Origin: Istiophorus platypterus
Lineage: Eukaryota > Chordata > Actinopteri > Istiophoriformes > Istiophoridae
NCBI GenBank assembly: GCA_016859345.1
Contig: CM029131.1
Coordinates: 11,520,099 to 11,584,098 of the forward strand
Length of the DNA stretch: 64,000 bases
Direction of reading: 5' to 3'
This document shows, piece after piece, positions 27,004 through 37,567 of the stretch (its first letter is position 1; each line of letters opens with the position of its first letter). The position numbers were made by a program, and so were the translations under genes. The notes beneath the pieces are model-generated. The model searched no databases. It was not told the origin of the DNA and saw only the letters and a program-made list of their open reading frames with translations.

Positions 27004-27529
27004 TTTAACCTTCCCCACTTTCATCCACTCATCTTCTGCCTGGCGCGTTTTGCAGCGAGGGCAGAGCTGCGTTATCGACGTTCCTCTCGCTGGATTCATT
27101 TTTAAAAAAATGGAATAAACATAAAACATTAAAAACAAAACCAAAAACAACCTTGACCCCCCCGAGGTCAGAGTCCAAGTGGGTCCCGCAGGTACAGGGA
27201 ACACGGTCAATGACTATTTCCGCTCGCAACCGTCTGCTCCGTGTGGCCCGCGTCACCGCGCCGTCCTGAAAAGGGTGTTTGTTTCCATCTTTCACCTCTA
27301 GAGGGACATATTCATTAATAAAATGAGTGCACACTGGACAATGATTAACAAGGAAAGACAAAAAGCACATTATAATTTTAACTTAAAAGTAGAACAGAAT
27401 AAACGAGCATTATTAAACCAACTTGAATGAATGGTCCCTAATGGTGCGCCTATGCAACAGTTACAAACAGAAACACTATATGTGGAGCCAGTTACATACT
27501 CTAAACATTACAGAAAGATCAATAAATTA

Positions 27530-29470
27530 ATGACCAATGTGGCTCTCACCTTTAAGACACTCAGTGACCTCTGAACCCTCAAGAGGCAGGCAGAGCTGCG
27601 ACACTGGTGTCACCACGACTCCAGTCTTAGTCCTGAGCGTAACACTTCTGGTTGGTCCTTTTTGAGTCCGGCTGGACTTGGGATACCCCAGGGCCCACGA
27701 GAAGCTGTGGTGGAATCGTCTTTTTACATTTCTACCTCTCTCTTGTACTGGTGGTTGCAAATACTCTCCAGTCCATCTTTTCCAAAACAGGTCAGCTAGG
27801 TACCAAATGTGCCTCCAAGGTCGCTTATTGTACAAGTCTGACTTCTGGGATAATCCAGGTGGGAAAGTAGGGCTGGTCTTTAAAAGGAGAATGTGGTTGG
27901 GAGTCAGCGCCTCAAGGTCTTGTTCATCCTCCGTAACAGCGGTTGTAGGGCAGCCGTACAAGATTGCTTGTACTTCACAGAGTGGAGTTTGAGGCCTATG
28001 TCCTCCGGGTCTTGCTCCCTTCAGGATGGAATAAAATACTTGTCGTGCTGGTGCTGGCACAGTTTGTCTGAGCGCTCCAAATCCAGGTGGTTTAACACAA
28101 TGTGCCACTTGATAGTCAAGGTTGAGGAATTTTGCTGCTGCAGTTGCATTTGCCTGAATGATAAATGCAAAGCATTATGTCCATGTAGCAGACTGACTGA
28201 GTTTTCTGCTATGGGTGTAAACGTCTTGTCCTCCAGTGACATTTCAACTTTGTCCTCTTCTGCTGAAGTCATGGTTACGTTGCTCTTTCACGTTCTTGAC
28301 AGAAATTCGGTTTGCTGTGACTTGAGAAAAGCTATTCATACAATGTCCATTTAAAGGATCATTGACAACAAAGCCTAAGGTGGTTTTAACTGCATAAGGT
28401 CCATCTCCTTGGCTGCTGACTACCTCCCATGGTTCTAGGGCCTTTGAAACATGGCTGCCACTCAAGAACACCACATTGGCTTCCATTCTAACAATGTTTG
28501 TTACTCTGCTATAGATGAAAACAACCATTGCATTACCAGAGCTACCAGTATAGCAGAGTCCTCAAACCCTGCGATGATGCCTGACCTCACAGGCTTCTCC
28601 TGGGACATAGTTCGGGGCAAGGTGCTGGTTTTTCTCCCTGTGATTCTCAGTTTGTTAATGAGGCTCTTCATGGAGTAGGTGTCAAGAAATGCATTTGTGT
28701 GTGTTACTTTGTTCCTTTGGAGTGTTTCACCTGAACTGGCACAATGGAAAGCATGACTTCTGGGCTACCCTCTTCATCACTGGCCCCAGGATGCTCACCA
28801 GCTCTGAGTGACACCTGTGCACTACTCAGAGGGGCTTTCTCTGACCGCTCTGCCTTAATTTGCAGTACACTGGGATGGTTTTTCTAGCAAATTAGATGCC
28901 CTGCACAGTCTTTGTTCACAGGCCCAGCTTTCTTTATACATCTGAGACAGATTAAATCTTGTCTTAATAATGCAATCTTTTACTTGTCTACTTTATTTCC
29001 AGATTCAAACAATGATTTTAGTTCATGACTCCCTTAAGAGAACAGATGTTAGCTATCTGGGTTTTCTAGGTTGCTGGTATGACTTCATATTTACATTGGT
29101 GGTAAGGGTTTTTATATGGGCTTCAAATTCACAACTCAAATCCTAAAAATTGCCATATCCCGGGTCAGACATTACAGCAGCTTATCTCTCAATTAAAGAG
29201 ACCTGTTTGACCATTCTGACTCTGCCAGTATGTTGCAGCTCACATGCCTGTGTGTAATTTCATCCGCTCTCAGCCGTCAAAGCTCACCAAGAGTCATCTT
29301 GAAGGTAGCACTTGTTTTGCAACCTGTAAATAAGTGCAGCACTCGCAAACATCTGTCATTTTTGTCTGAACACACAATACAAGTTGGCTCCTCTCGCTCG
29401 AAGAATGTGTGGCTGTGTTTCTCCTTCCAAAAAGGGCTGTTCACCCATAGCTGCTATGTAACATGAACTA
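27530..29470 (-). mobile_element. Decayed BEL/Pao LTR retrotransposon, internally deleted
   Basis: Minus-strand pieces occur in element order. Around 29,460-29,230 is a Cys-rich gag end. Around 28,740-28,560 is an aspartic-protease-like piece (NAFLDTYSMKSLINKLRI). Around 28,530-28,300 is the protease/RT linker (SKALEPWEVVSSQGDGPYAV, then NRISV). Around 28,260-28,150 is a short pol piece. From 28,108 to about 27,560 is the integrase C-terminus (LTPNHILLLK, QKSDLYNKR, YLADLFWKRW). Several stops and frameshifts break it, and the reverse transcriptase, RNase H and integrase core are missing. I found no LTRs. It is inactive. It lies between the SLAM-like gene and that gene's decayed downstream duplicate. 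Confidence 0.85.
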
Positions 29471-29642
29471 TTCCATCTCCATGGACGGAAGGTGAGTCTC
29501 ACAACAATCTTGATCCACCATGTTTAAAAAGTAAACTCTTACACCTGCTCCTAAAAATCACTGTAGACAATCAGCTACATACCTGGACAGGTTGGAAGAA
29601 GGACTCATCTCTTAGTTAAAGCAACAGTGCAACACTGGAAAC

Positions 29643-29648
29643 TTTATT
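29643..29648 (-). terminator. Candidate polyadenylation signal of the SLAM-like gene
   Basis: A minus-strand AATAAA lies about 600 nt beyond the stop codon at 30,250 and just before the BEL/Pao remnant. I saw no earlier AATAAA in the 3' flank. Confidence 0.4.
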
Positions 29649-30249
29649 AGAAGTACAGACTTTTTATCAGCTGAATTTGTGAATAAATTATCAGAATAAA
29701 AGTGTTTTGATACATCCTTTATGCCCAATGGAAACAGTAACAGCATTTATATTCTTTTACAAAAAGAAGAAAGTGCTGGAAGCAGAAAATGGTAAATAAA
29801 GAGTATAGTCTGTCCATGCTTTATATGAAATAAGCCCTAAGATAACTGCTGCTATGATTTGGCACAACATAAATAAACTAGAAATTCCCAGAATCAGAAG
29901 TGAAAACATCACATTTGCCGTTTTGTTCAGTCGACAATCCAAAATACAGTCAGTACATTCAGTTAAAAAATATATAAAATTTAATTTTCACTTTTTTAAC
30001 CAGCTGCTACACAGTACATGTAGTATAGAGCAGGTGATTTCAAAGTGTAAATATAAAGAACTACCAAAAGCAAAACTTTTGAGTGAGAAAAGCTTTTAGG
30101 GTTTTTAATGATGCCGTGACAATGAACCACAATACTGTGGTGTCACTTTCATCATGTTATAAGCTCAGCTGAGATAAAGCTTCTTATTGTCCTTGTAACT
30201 AAATCTAAAACCACAGTGTCCTTTCAAAGTAAAGTAGAATCATTAGGCC

Positions 30250-30359
30250 TCAAAGAAATGTGACGTGATGGTTCACATCTTGTGGATTCGCAGCCTGATT
30301 ATCCAATGGTTGGTCCTGGTCAGCTGTTTCTTGGCGATTTGAATTCATCTCTAATCTCT
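30250..30359 (-). CDS. Cytoplasmic tail exon of the SLAM-like gene
   Basis: The exon follows a tttgacag acceptor, enters in phase 1 and encodes ERLEMNSNRQETADQDQPLD and on to a TGA stop, about 36 residues in all, polar and rich in Asn and Gln. There is no tyrosine. The last residues, VTFL, fit a class I PDZ-ligand pattern (Thr at -2, hydrophobic at 0); that is inference only. It is the only tail exon I found, so all cassettes would share it. Confidence 0.75.
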
Positions 30360-33300
30360 CTGTCAAATAATCAAAGAATTGTCACAACCACAACACGTCT
30401 GTCACACAGTGTAAATTCTAATTTACAACTCTTAAAACAGTTCATGGAAGACTTCTAGTTGTTTACAACCTGGTTCTTTCTATTGTAGTTTTTGATTCTG
30501 GACACAATGACATTTAACTCACCAGTTTCATTGCAGGTGTTTAGCTACACAACCGGTCTTTAAGAAAAACCTTTAATCATATATCATAACATATCCCAGT
30601 CTTTTTAATCAGTAACTCCATTTTTTACTTTGCATATCACAACTGTTGATGACAGTGCTTTTTTTCTTTTCAACTTTACAGTGCTAAACCATAACTAAAG
30701 AAATGTACATGTAAAGTAAGTTAGAGACAAAAACTGATTAAATATATTCATGATGATAATGCACCAATACATATTTAATGCAGTGAAATAAATAAAATCT
30801 TTCATGGCTTCTTACCTTTTCTGGTTTTCTTTATGTTTATGTATATGAGATAGATGGTTATTGGAATCATTAGCAGTGTGTATATCAAGCCCAAGATGAA
30901 GAAGTTCATTTCCCAAATCCCTACAAAGAAACAAAAAAAGTAAACAAACAAAGAAACACAAATAAATAAATAAAATGATCTATGTATTCCACTACTGTTA
31001 GTTGATCTTATGCATGATAATTCCCAGTTATCCCAGTAAAAAAAATAACAGACTCAGAACTTGTCATTTACATCTGAAATGCTGCTTTCAACATATTATA
31101 ACAACTATGAATGAACTGTTCATTGACATGTTTCAGAAGAAAAAACATTAAGATACATTATGGCATTTAATGTGCTGCTTTTGGATCTGACTGGGTTTTG
31201 CAGCGTTAAGCTTAACCAAGGCCCTTAAATATTATGATTCATTATTATTAATAATGTTGCTAAAACAGTTCATGTTAAACTAGTTGTTTGCTACCTTGTG
31301 GGCAAAATTACATTTACAATAATACTCCTACATCTGTTCCAGTATTAAAGATGAAAAAGTGTTTGTCAACTAATTGAAATACATAATTATCAAAATTAAA
31401 TATATTATATTATATAATCAGATTAAAAGTATTCAGGATGATAATGCTCAAATACACCATGCAGTGAAATAAATGAAATCCTTCTGTCTTCTTACCTCTT
31501 CCTCTGTATTTGTGTAGCATAATGGAACTGAAGGTACACGCAATGAGTAGGACTGCTAACCGTAAGCCTAAGATGAAGAACAGTACCTTCCGAATCCCTA
31601 AAAAGAAACAAATAAATAAAGAAAATGACCAGTTTATTCCAGTGTTGTTAGTTGGTCTAATGTGTGATGAGAAGTAGTTTTTTTTACCTTCACTTGTTGC
31701 ATTATTGCCTGTTCGTGTATGAAAGATGAAAAAGTGTTTGTTAACATATTAAAATACATCATTAATAATCATGCTATGTTGTGTAATTCTGGTTAACTGA
31801 TGATTTTGATTTATTTGATGGAATGGATAAAATATTTGATGGCTTCTTACCTCTTCTTTTTTTGTATACGAACTCATATATGAAATAGATGCATGAAAGA
31901 GTCATGTCTGCTGACATTAAGACCGTGATGGCCACTCCTACCTGAAACCCTACAAAGAAACAAAGAAATGAACAAACAAATAAACAAATAAAACAAACAA
32001 TATACTCCAGTGTTGTTAGTTGATCTAATGTGTGATTATTCTCTCTGAGGAGTCCCAGTGTAGAAAATAACAGACTCAGAACTTGTCATTTACATCTTAA
32101 ATGCTGCTTTCAACATAGTATAACAACTATGAATGAACTGTTCATTGACATTATTATTATTCAGTATTATTAATAATGTTGCTAAAACAGTTCATGTAAA
32201 ATTTCTAGTTGTTTGCAACCTTGTGGGCACAATTACATTTAAAATAACTCTCCTACATCTGTTCCAGTATTAAAGATGAAAAAGTGTTTGTCAACTAATT
32301 GAAATACATAATTATCAATATTAAATATATTATATTATATAACCAGATTAAATATATTCAGGATGATAGTGCACAAATACACCATGCAGTGAAATAAATG
32401 AAATCCTTCTGTCTTCTTACCTATTCTTCTTCTGTATTTGTGTAGCAAAATGGAACTCATGGTACACGCAATGAGTAGGACTGCTGAATGTAAGCCTAAG
32501 ATGAAGAACAGTACGTTCCCTAAAAAGAAACAAATAAATAAAGAAAATGACCAGTTTATTCCAGTGTTGTTAGTTGGTCAACATAATCATGCTATGTTGT
32601 GTAATTCTGGTTAACTGATGATTTTGATTTATTTGATGAAATGGATAAAATATTTGATGGCTTCTTACCTTTTCTTTTTTTGTATACGCACTTGCATATG
32701 AAATAGATGCAAAAAAGAGTCATGTCTGCAAATATTAAGACCACGGTGGCCACTCCTACCTGAAACCCTACAAAGAAACAAAGAAATGAACAAACAAATA
32801 AACAAATAAAACAAACAATATACTCCAGTGTTGTTAGTTGATCTAATGTGTGATAATTCTCTCTGAGGAGTCCAAGTGTAGAAAATAATAGACTCAGAAC
32901 TTGTCATTTACATCTTAAATCCTGCTTTCACCATATTAAAACAACTACGAATGAAATGTACATTGACAAGTTTCAGAGGAAAAAACATTAAGATGCATTA
33001 TGACATTTAATGTGCTGTTAAACTGGATATTTGTTGGTGTGAAAACTCACAAACAAATAAGGGGTTGATGACTTGTTCACTGCTTTCGGAGCTGACTGGG
33101 TTTTGCAGTGTACAGCCGAACCAAGGTCCCACCGTCCACTAAAAATTAAGTGAAAAATAGTATCAGCTAGAGGCTCATAAACTAAACATGCACTCTCAAT
33201 TTTTAAATAAATTACATGGACACTTGGTTTCTGTTCATATTGTCCAGATTATCAACAACAACATCAGAGGAAGGACTCGAAGACAATTATGTGGCCAAAT

Positions 33301-34647
33301 TGTTGATTTCCAAAAAAAATGGCAAAAGAAAGCGTCACGTTCATCAATTTGGAAACTGGTTTCTGGTGTGTTGCTGCAACATGATGTATCTGTTACTGAT
33401 GAGAATCATTCACAAACACCATTATCTGGTTTATACCTTTGTTATACTGTACTCCCTGCCTGATGACAACCACACCGCGTCACCTGAGCTCCAGGTAAAG
33501 GTGATTGGTTCAGCATCTGTGGTGTTGCCTTCACAGGTCAAAAAACATTCGATCATATCTTCCTCACACCATGTGGAGACGGTGGGTTTAGAGACAGGAG
33601 CTGATAGAAAAAGGAACAAAGAGACTTTTCATTAATTCAGGGAGGAAACAATCAGCCCCTGTGTTGGCCAGACTTCACACAAAATTCCTCCACTTACAGA
33701 TAACCAGGAGTTGAGTCTTGTTGGTGACTCGGTTGTTGATCTCTGACGTGTAGCTGCCGCTGTCATTTCGAGTCAGTCCTTTGATCGTCAGTTCTCCAGT
33801 TAAACTATTTAGCAAACCACGATCTAACAATATGCACAGACATGGTCAGATTCAGCTTCTACACTTTGGTTTCACTTTGTTTCACAGAGGAGCAACAAGT
33901 TCCCAGTGTTTGTCACTAAACACCAGGCAGCTGGAGAAATCTGAACTTTAAAACAGTCAATATGGTTGTAGAACAGCAAAACTTTGAACCATGATATTTA
34001 AGATATTTCTAGTGATCTCCAGCATAACAATAAAAGTCAAGTTTAGAATTCCCTTGGATTGAAACTCGATTGAAGACAAACTGATTTCCATTTATTTTAC
34101 CCATTAATTATTATGTAATTATGCTTTTAAACAGAATTTCAAGGGGATAATGAATAATTAAATTCATAGATTGTGAAATGTTTTGGCATTAAATGCACAG
34201 TTTAAGGAGTTTTTAACTTTTTATTTTTGAGTAACATTTTTATACTTGAAACTGACCTCAATTTTCCAATTAAGGTAAAAATTTAAGGGACTGTATTAAT
34301 ATATTTAGTAGCTTTAGAGATTTTGACCTCTTTAAAAGCCCCTCAAAAATATACAACAATCCATTAATTGATCCATCATGGAAATGTATTACGCACATTT
34401 TAATGTGATCTTAAGGAGAAAATTAATGGATTTCAGTATATTCAGGTAAAATAAAGGATTATCTACAGTTAGAGGCATCCCTTATTACAATTAATTGATC
34501 ACTCTATCTGGAATACACCCATAATATAAATGTAATAGCACTGTTATTATCAATAATATTAACAACAACAAAATAATAATAGTAATAATAATCATGATGA
34601 TGATGATGATGATGATAATAATAGTAGTAATAATATTAGTAGTAATG

Positions 34648-34683
<36 letters not shown>

Positions 34684-35897
34684 GGTTTAGAACACAGGAC
34701 AGAAAGTTCAAAATTAATAATGAATGATGACTGAATGAATGATGCAGAAATAATGATATAAATGATGGATTTCAACATATTCAGCTAATTTATTGGATTA
34801 TAAACCTAATTTCAGAGGTAATTTTTACAGTACATCTTAAAATGAATTTAATATGTCGATTAAAATGAAAATTCAGGGATTTCAACATAATTGGTGTTTA
34901 GGATACTAATTTACTGAATAAGTATCACCTGAAAACACACAAAAAAGAAAAAACCCATCGAGGTACCTCCTTAATTTACACCTTTATATTCATAAATTAA
35001 TTCAATAAATTTTAGGAGCTTTGCCCTTTAATTCTAAGGGCATTTTTCCCATTGAAACATTCTGATCCATGTAGGAAACCCAGTAAAAATCCCTTAATAT
35101 ATTACAATCCATTGATGTAACCACATTCAGCCACATTGAATCTTAGGTGAAGGTGTCTGAGTTTACCTTTAAATTGTCTGTAGGACTCAATGTGGTTATT
35201 GCTCCACTCCATGGCAATGTCAGGTCCATATCTCCACAGTATGTAGGTGATAGGATCCGTCACCAAGCCTGGTGAGAGGACGACCGTGTCACCTACATTC
35301 TTGTAAACTGGTTCATCTGCAAAATAAAACAAAAACAACCAGACATGAGAAGGATGAGTCGATTAATCCACTGATTATTAATCGATTAATGATACTCTGG
35401 TAATCAATGAATTGTTTCAGCTGCTCATTCACATTCTCTGATTCCGGCTTCTCAAATGTAAAGATTTGCTGCTTTTCTCAGTTTTACATCAGGGTGAAGT
35501 GAAAACATTTTGGACTGTTGGTCGACATCTGAAGATTTTACTCTCAGCGGATGGAAATTATTAGTTATTTTATCGATGGAACAAATAATGGAGTAAATAA
35601 TCAGAGGATTGATGGATCATGAAAATACGGGCAATATCGCACATTGAATTCTTTAAATTTTCTGTATCAGTGAAGCTGTTACACTTATTTACACTTTGTT
35701 TGGTTCTAGAAGATTAATTTCAATTGAAATGCTCATTAAATATTCACTATTAATTGGATATACATAGTGACATTAATAATTATTATAACTTTATCTTCAC
35801 AGTTAATCTCAATGTAGCTACGTACATTTGAATTTATGTGTTACGAGCGACCAGGATGTGGCCACAGAGTTAAAACTGAAAGTAAATATAATACTTG

Positions 35898-35929
<32 letters not shown>

Positions 35930-35958
35930 CATACATACATATACATATACATACATAC

Positions 35959-36041
<83 letters not shown>

Positions 36042-36198
36042 TATTGTATTTACACAGACTGACTTCACCTTTATATCGTCATTCTAGACATTGACATAAA
36101 GTAGAATTAGTATAAGGCCACTAACCTGAGCTAGTAGCTGCTGTGTTCAGAGGCAGAGAGACAACAGACAAAATGACCAGAATCACCGACAGAAACAT
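30250..36198 (-). CDS. CD2/SLAM-family-like Ig receptor with five tandem transmembrane exons
   Basis: Coding exons, 5' to 3': 36198-36126 (signal peptide, MFLSVILVILSVVSL), 35316-35167 and 33823-33698 (V-like domain), 33600-33437 and 33138-33051 (C2 domain), transmembrane cassettes 32767-32669, 32519-32421, 31949-31851, 31597-31496 and 30920-30816, tail 30359-30250. With one 99-nt cassette the total is 810 nt, exactly 270 codons. The V domain has GDTVVLSPG and a LTGELTIKGL...NDSGSY motif but no cysteine in strands B or F, as in CD2-family first domains. The C2 domain has four cysteines and FGCTLQNPVSSESS, very like CD48/CD244/SLAM second domains. Such proteins are leukocyte surface receptors that bind family members. 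The tail has no tyrosine, so no ITSM, ITIM or ITAM. Both Ig domains are split by introns. Orthology to a named mammalian gene is unclear; a fish-specific lineage copy is likely. Confidence 0.82.
30420..30550. repeat. Duplicated intronic block of the SLAM-like unit
   Basis: The sequence from cttctagttgtttacaacct to caggtgtttagctac closely matches 25,700-25,815. Shorter relatives occur at 31,270-31,310 and 32,195-32,225. It marks the edge of the duplicated unit that produced the transmembrane array. Confidence 0.7.
30816..30920 (-). CDS. Transmembrane cassette C of the SLAM-like gene
   Basis: This 105-nt phase 1-1 exon starts like B (FFILGL) and then diverges (IYTLLMIPITIYLIYI), ending in a basic KKTRK. 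It has no charged residue inside the membrane run. It is the cassette nearest the tail exon and also has intact ctttgtag and gtaagaag splice signals. Confidence 0.76.
31171..31225 (-). pseudogene. Decayed copy of the SLAM-like C2 second exon inside the cassette array
   Basis: The minus strand reads GPWLSLTLQNPVRSKSS, clearly related to GPWFGCTLQNPVSSESS of the real exon (33138-33051), but the key cysteine is replaced by leucine and the exon end is deleted. It is flanked by the same intronic sequence as the real exon. This shows that the duplicated unit included the C2 exon as well as the transmembrane exons. Confidence 0.75.
31496..31597 (-). CDS. Transmembrane cassette B2 of the SLAM-like gene
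   Basis: This 102-nt phase 1-1 exon is closely similar to B1 and encodes VLFFILGLRLAVLLIACTF and HKYRGR. It carries an Arg inside the hydrophobic stretch where B1 has His. Splice signals are intact (tttttag acceptor, gtaagaag donor). Confidence 0.76.
31851..31949 (-). CDS. Transmembrane cassette A2 of the SLAM-like gene
   Basis: This 99-nt phase 1-1 exon is nearly a copy of A1, with the same ctttgtag acceptor and gtaagaag donor. It encodes GVAITVLMSADMTLSCIYFI and then YEFVYKKRR. The intramembrane Asp is kept and a Glu is added near the cytoplasmic end. The open frame and intact splice signals argue that it is not a simple pseudoexon. Confidence 0.76.
32421..32519 (-). CDS. Transmembrane cassette B1 of the SLAM-like gene
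   Basis: This 99-nt phase 1-1 exon has a tttttag acceptor and gtaagaag donor. It encodes VLFFILGLHSAVLLIACTM and a basic end (HKYRRRI). It is not alignable to cassette A beyond its hydrophobicity and flanking splice signals, but is closely similar to cassette B2. Confidence 0.78.
32669..32767 (-). CDS. Transmembrane cassette A1 of the SLAM-like gene
   Basis: This is a 99-nt phase 1-1 exon (acceptor ctttgtag, donor gtaagaag). It encodes GVATVVLIFADMTLFCIYFI followed by a basic stop-transfer (CVYKKRK). An Asp lies within the hydrophobic run. It is the first cassette after the C2 domain and would be the default partner of the tail exon. Confidence 0.8.
34560..34683. repeat. Trinucleotide (AAT/ATG) repeat tract
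   Basis: Interrupted trinucleotide repeats in the 1.3-kb intron between the two V-domain exons of the SLAM-like gene. Confidence 0.9.
35345..35620. repeat. Copy of the same short interspersed repeat, in an intron of the SLAM-like gene
   Basis: It starts gatgagtcgattaatccac and contains the typical interior (cattctctgattccggcttctc and ttggactgttggtcgac). It lies between the two exons of the V-like domain, upstream of exon 35316-35167. Confidence 0.6.
35898..36041. repeat. (TA)n microsatellite in intron 1 of the SLAM-like gene
   Basis: About 140 bp of TA with ATAC interruptions lie about 85 bp after the signal-peptide exon. A second (TA)n block lies upstream at 36,420-36,492, so the first exon and promoter are bracketed by two long TA tracts. 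Confidence 0.95.
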
Positions 36199-36337
36199 CT
36201 TCGTCTCTCAAAAGAAAACGACGACGAAACTCAGAAAACATCTCTGACTCTGCTCCTCATCTATAGACGCGTTTCAGGTTTTAGAAAAGAAAACTAGTTA
36301 AAGCTGTAAACGCTGGCGTCTGAAAGAAAAGCAAACC

Positions 36338-36361
36338 GAAAGTAAAGTGAATGAGGAAGTG
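36338..36361 (+). promoter_or_regulatory. IRF/ISRE-like and ETS-like motifs upstream of the SLAM-like gene
   Basis: About 140-165 bp upstream of the signal-peptide ATG is gaaagtaaagtgaa (IRF/ISRE-like), followed at once by gaggaagtg (a good ETS/PU.1 core). Adjacent ETS and IRF sites are usual in leukocyte promoters. Short motifs occur by chance, so this is only suggestive. Confidence 0.35.
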
Positions 36362-36416
36362 ACACCAAGTTAATATTGCGTCAGGCATTTCATTCGTCGA
36401 GGAATTTAACCCAGAA

Positions 36417-36419
<3 letters not shown>

Positions 36420-36492
<73 letters not shown>
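36420..36492. repeat. (TA)n microsatellite upstream of the SLAM-like gene
   Basis: A pure TA run of about 73 bp between the SLAM-like promoter region and the presumed abi2 3' UTR. Confidence 0.95.
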
Positions 36493-36495
<3 letters not shown>

Positions 36496-37167
36496 TTTAG
36501 TCCCAATATGTACTTAAGCACATAAAAACAAGAACCAAAACATAACTACACCATAAATCTTAATAATTTTATTATCTTTGTTCTTATGAGTTTACAAATA
36601 TGATATTTCTGCAATTCATCTAACTGTGCAACACAATGGCATGATTGACTGTTAAACTTGACATCCCGAGTGTCATCTGTGACTCCTGGGGCCGTGAATC
36701 CTGCAGACCAAGGGCCTTATTTAGGATTTTTATTGATTTCTTTTCCTTCGGTTCCATCCCGTGAGTGTTATAATACAACAAGCTTTGCAACTGATCTTGA
36801 GTGTTACATTTATCATCATTCATTCATTCATCTCCCTGCCACCGTCTGTTGGGTTTTTGTCCGCAGGATTCACTAGCTGCTTACACACAGGATTTTCCGC
36901 CAATGACGCAAGCTACTGGTGGTGGTGGTGGGGGGGGGCGCTTCCCTGCTCCCCTCCATCCTCCCTCACAAATCAGAGTGTGATTCCTCGGACGTGGGTT
37001 TGAACTAAAGTTGTACAGTCTCTTTGGATGGGGCTGGTGGTACCTGGTCAGAGCTGCAGAGCTGCTTGTCTTTAAGAATGGGTGATCTCGCCACATTGGT
37101 TTTTGGGACACCAGTACAGATAAGAACAATGGCATGCAAGACTCACATACAGACCCACTTGTTATTA

Positions 37168-37198
<31 letters not shown>

Positions 37199-37561
37199 TT
37201 TTAATAGAAAATAAAGATTCTGACATAAGTACAAGTACTGAGCCCTCACAAACACCCAACAGCCAAGCGTATTGGAAACTATGACAAGGACAAACGATGC
37301 CTAAACCGACGTCGTTAAGTATTAGGGGCTTGCAACGGTTAAAACCATTTCAACACAACAGCTGGCTTCTTTTCATATTCAGGAAGTCCTGCTTCTGAGG
37401 ACATAATACATCTCACATATATATTATTTCTTCTTCTACACCTTTTTACTACAAATGTATGTGCTTTTGTTTTGAAATCATTTAGGGAAAACTGATGAAA
37501 AAAAAAGAAAAAAGAAAATGAAGATTTGTAGTTCAACGACAGTCCACCCCACTCTGGCCAA

Positions 37562-37567
37562 TTTATT
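37562..37567 (-). terminator. abi2: Candidate abi2 polyadenylation signal
   Basis: A minus-strand AATAAA lies about 2.3 kb past the abi2 stop codon, a plausible 3' UTR length for this gene. Another AATAAA at 36,568-36,573 is an alternative. Neither can be confirmed without transcript ends. Confidence 0.3.

Noticed and set aside
27527..28108. A host gene of 193 codons
   Set aside because: The protein text is the BEL/Pao integrase C-terminus and its downstream conserved tail, with frame damage.
35818..36094. Tyr-Ile repeat open frames
   Set aside because: They are produced entirely by the (TA)n tract in intron 1 of the SLAM-like gene.
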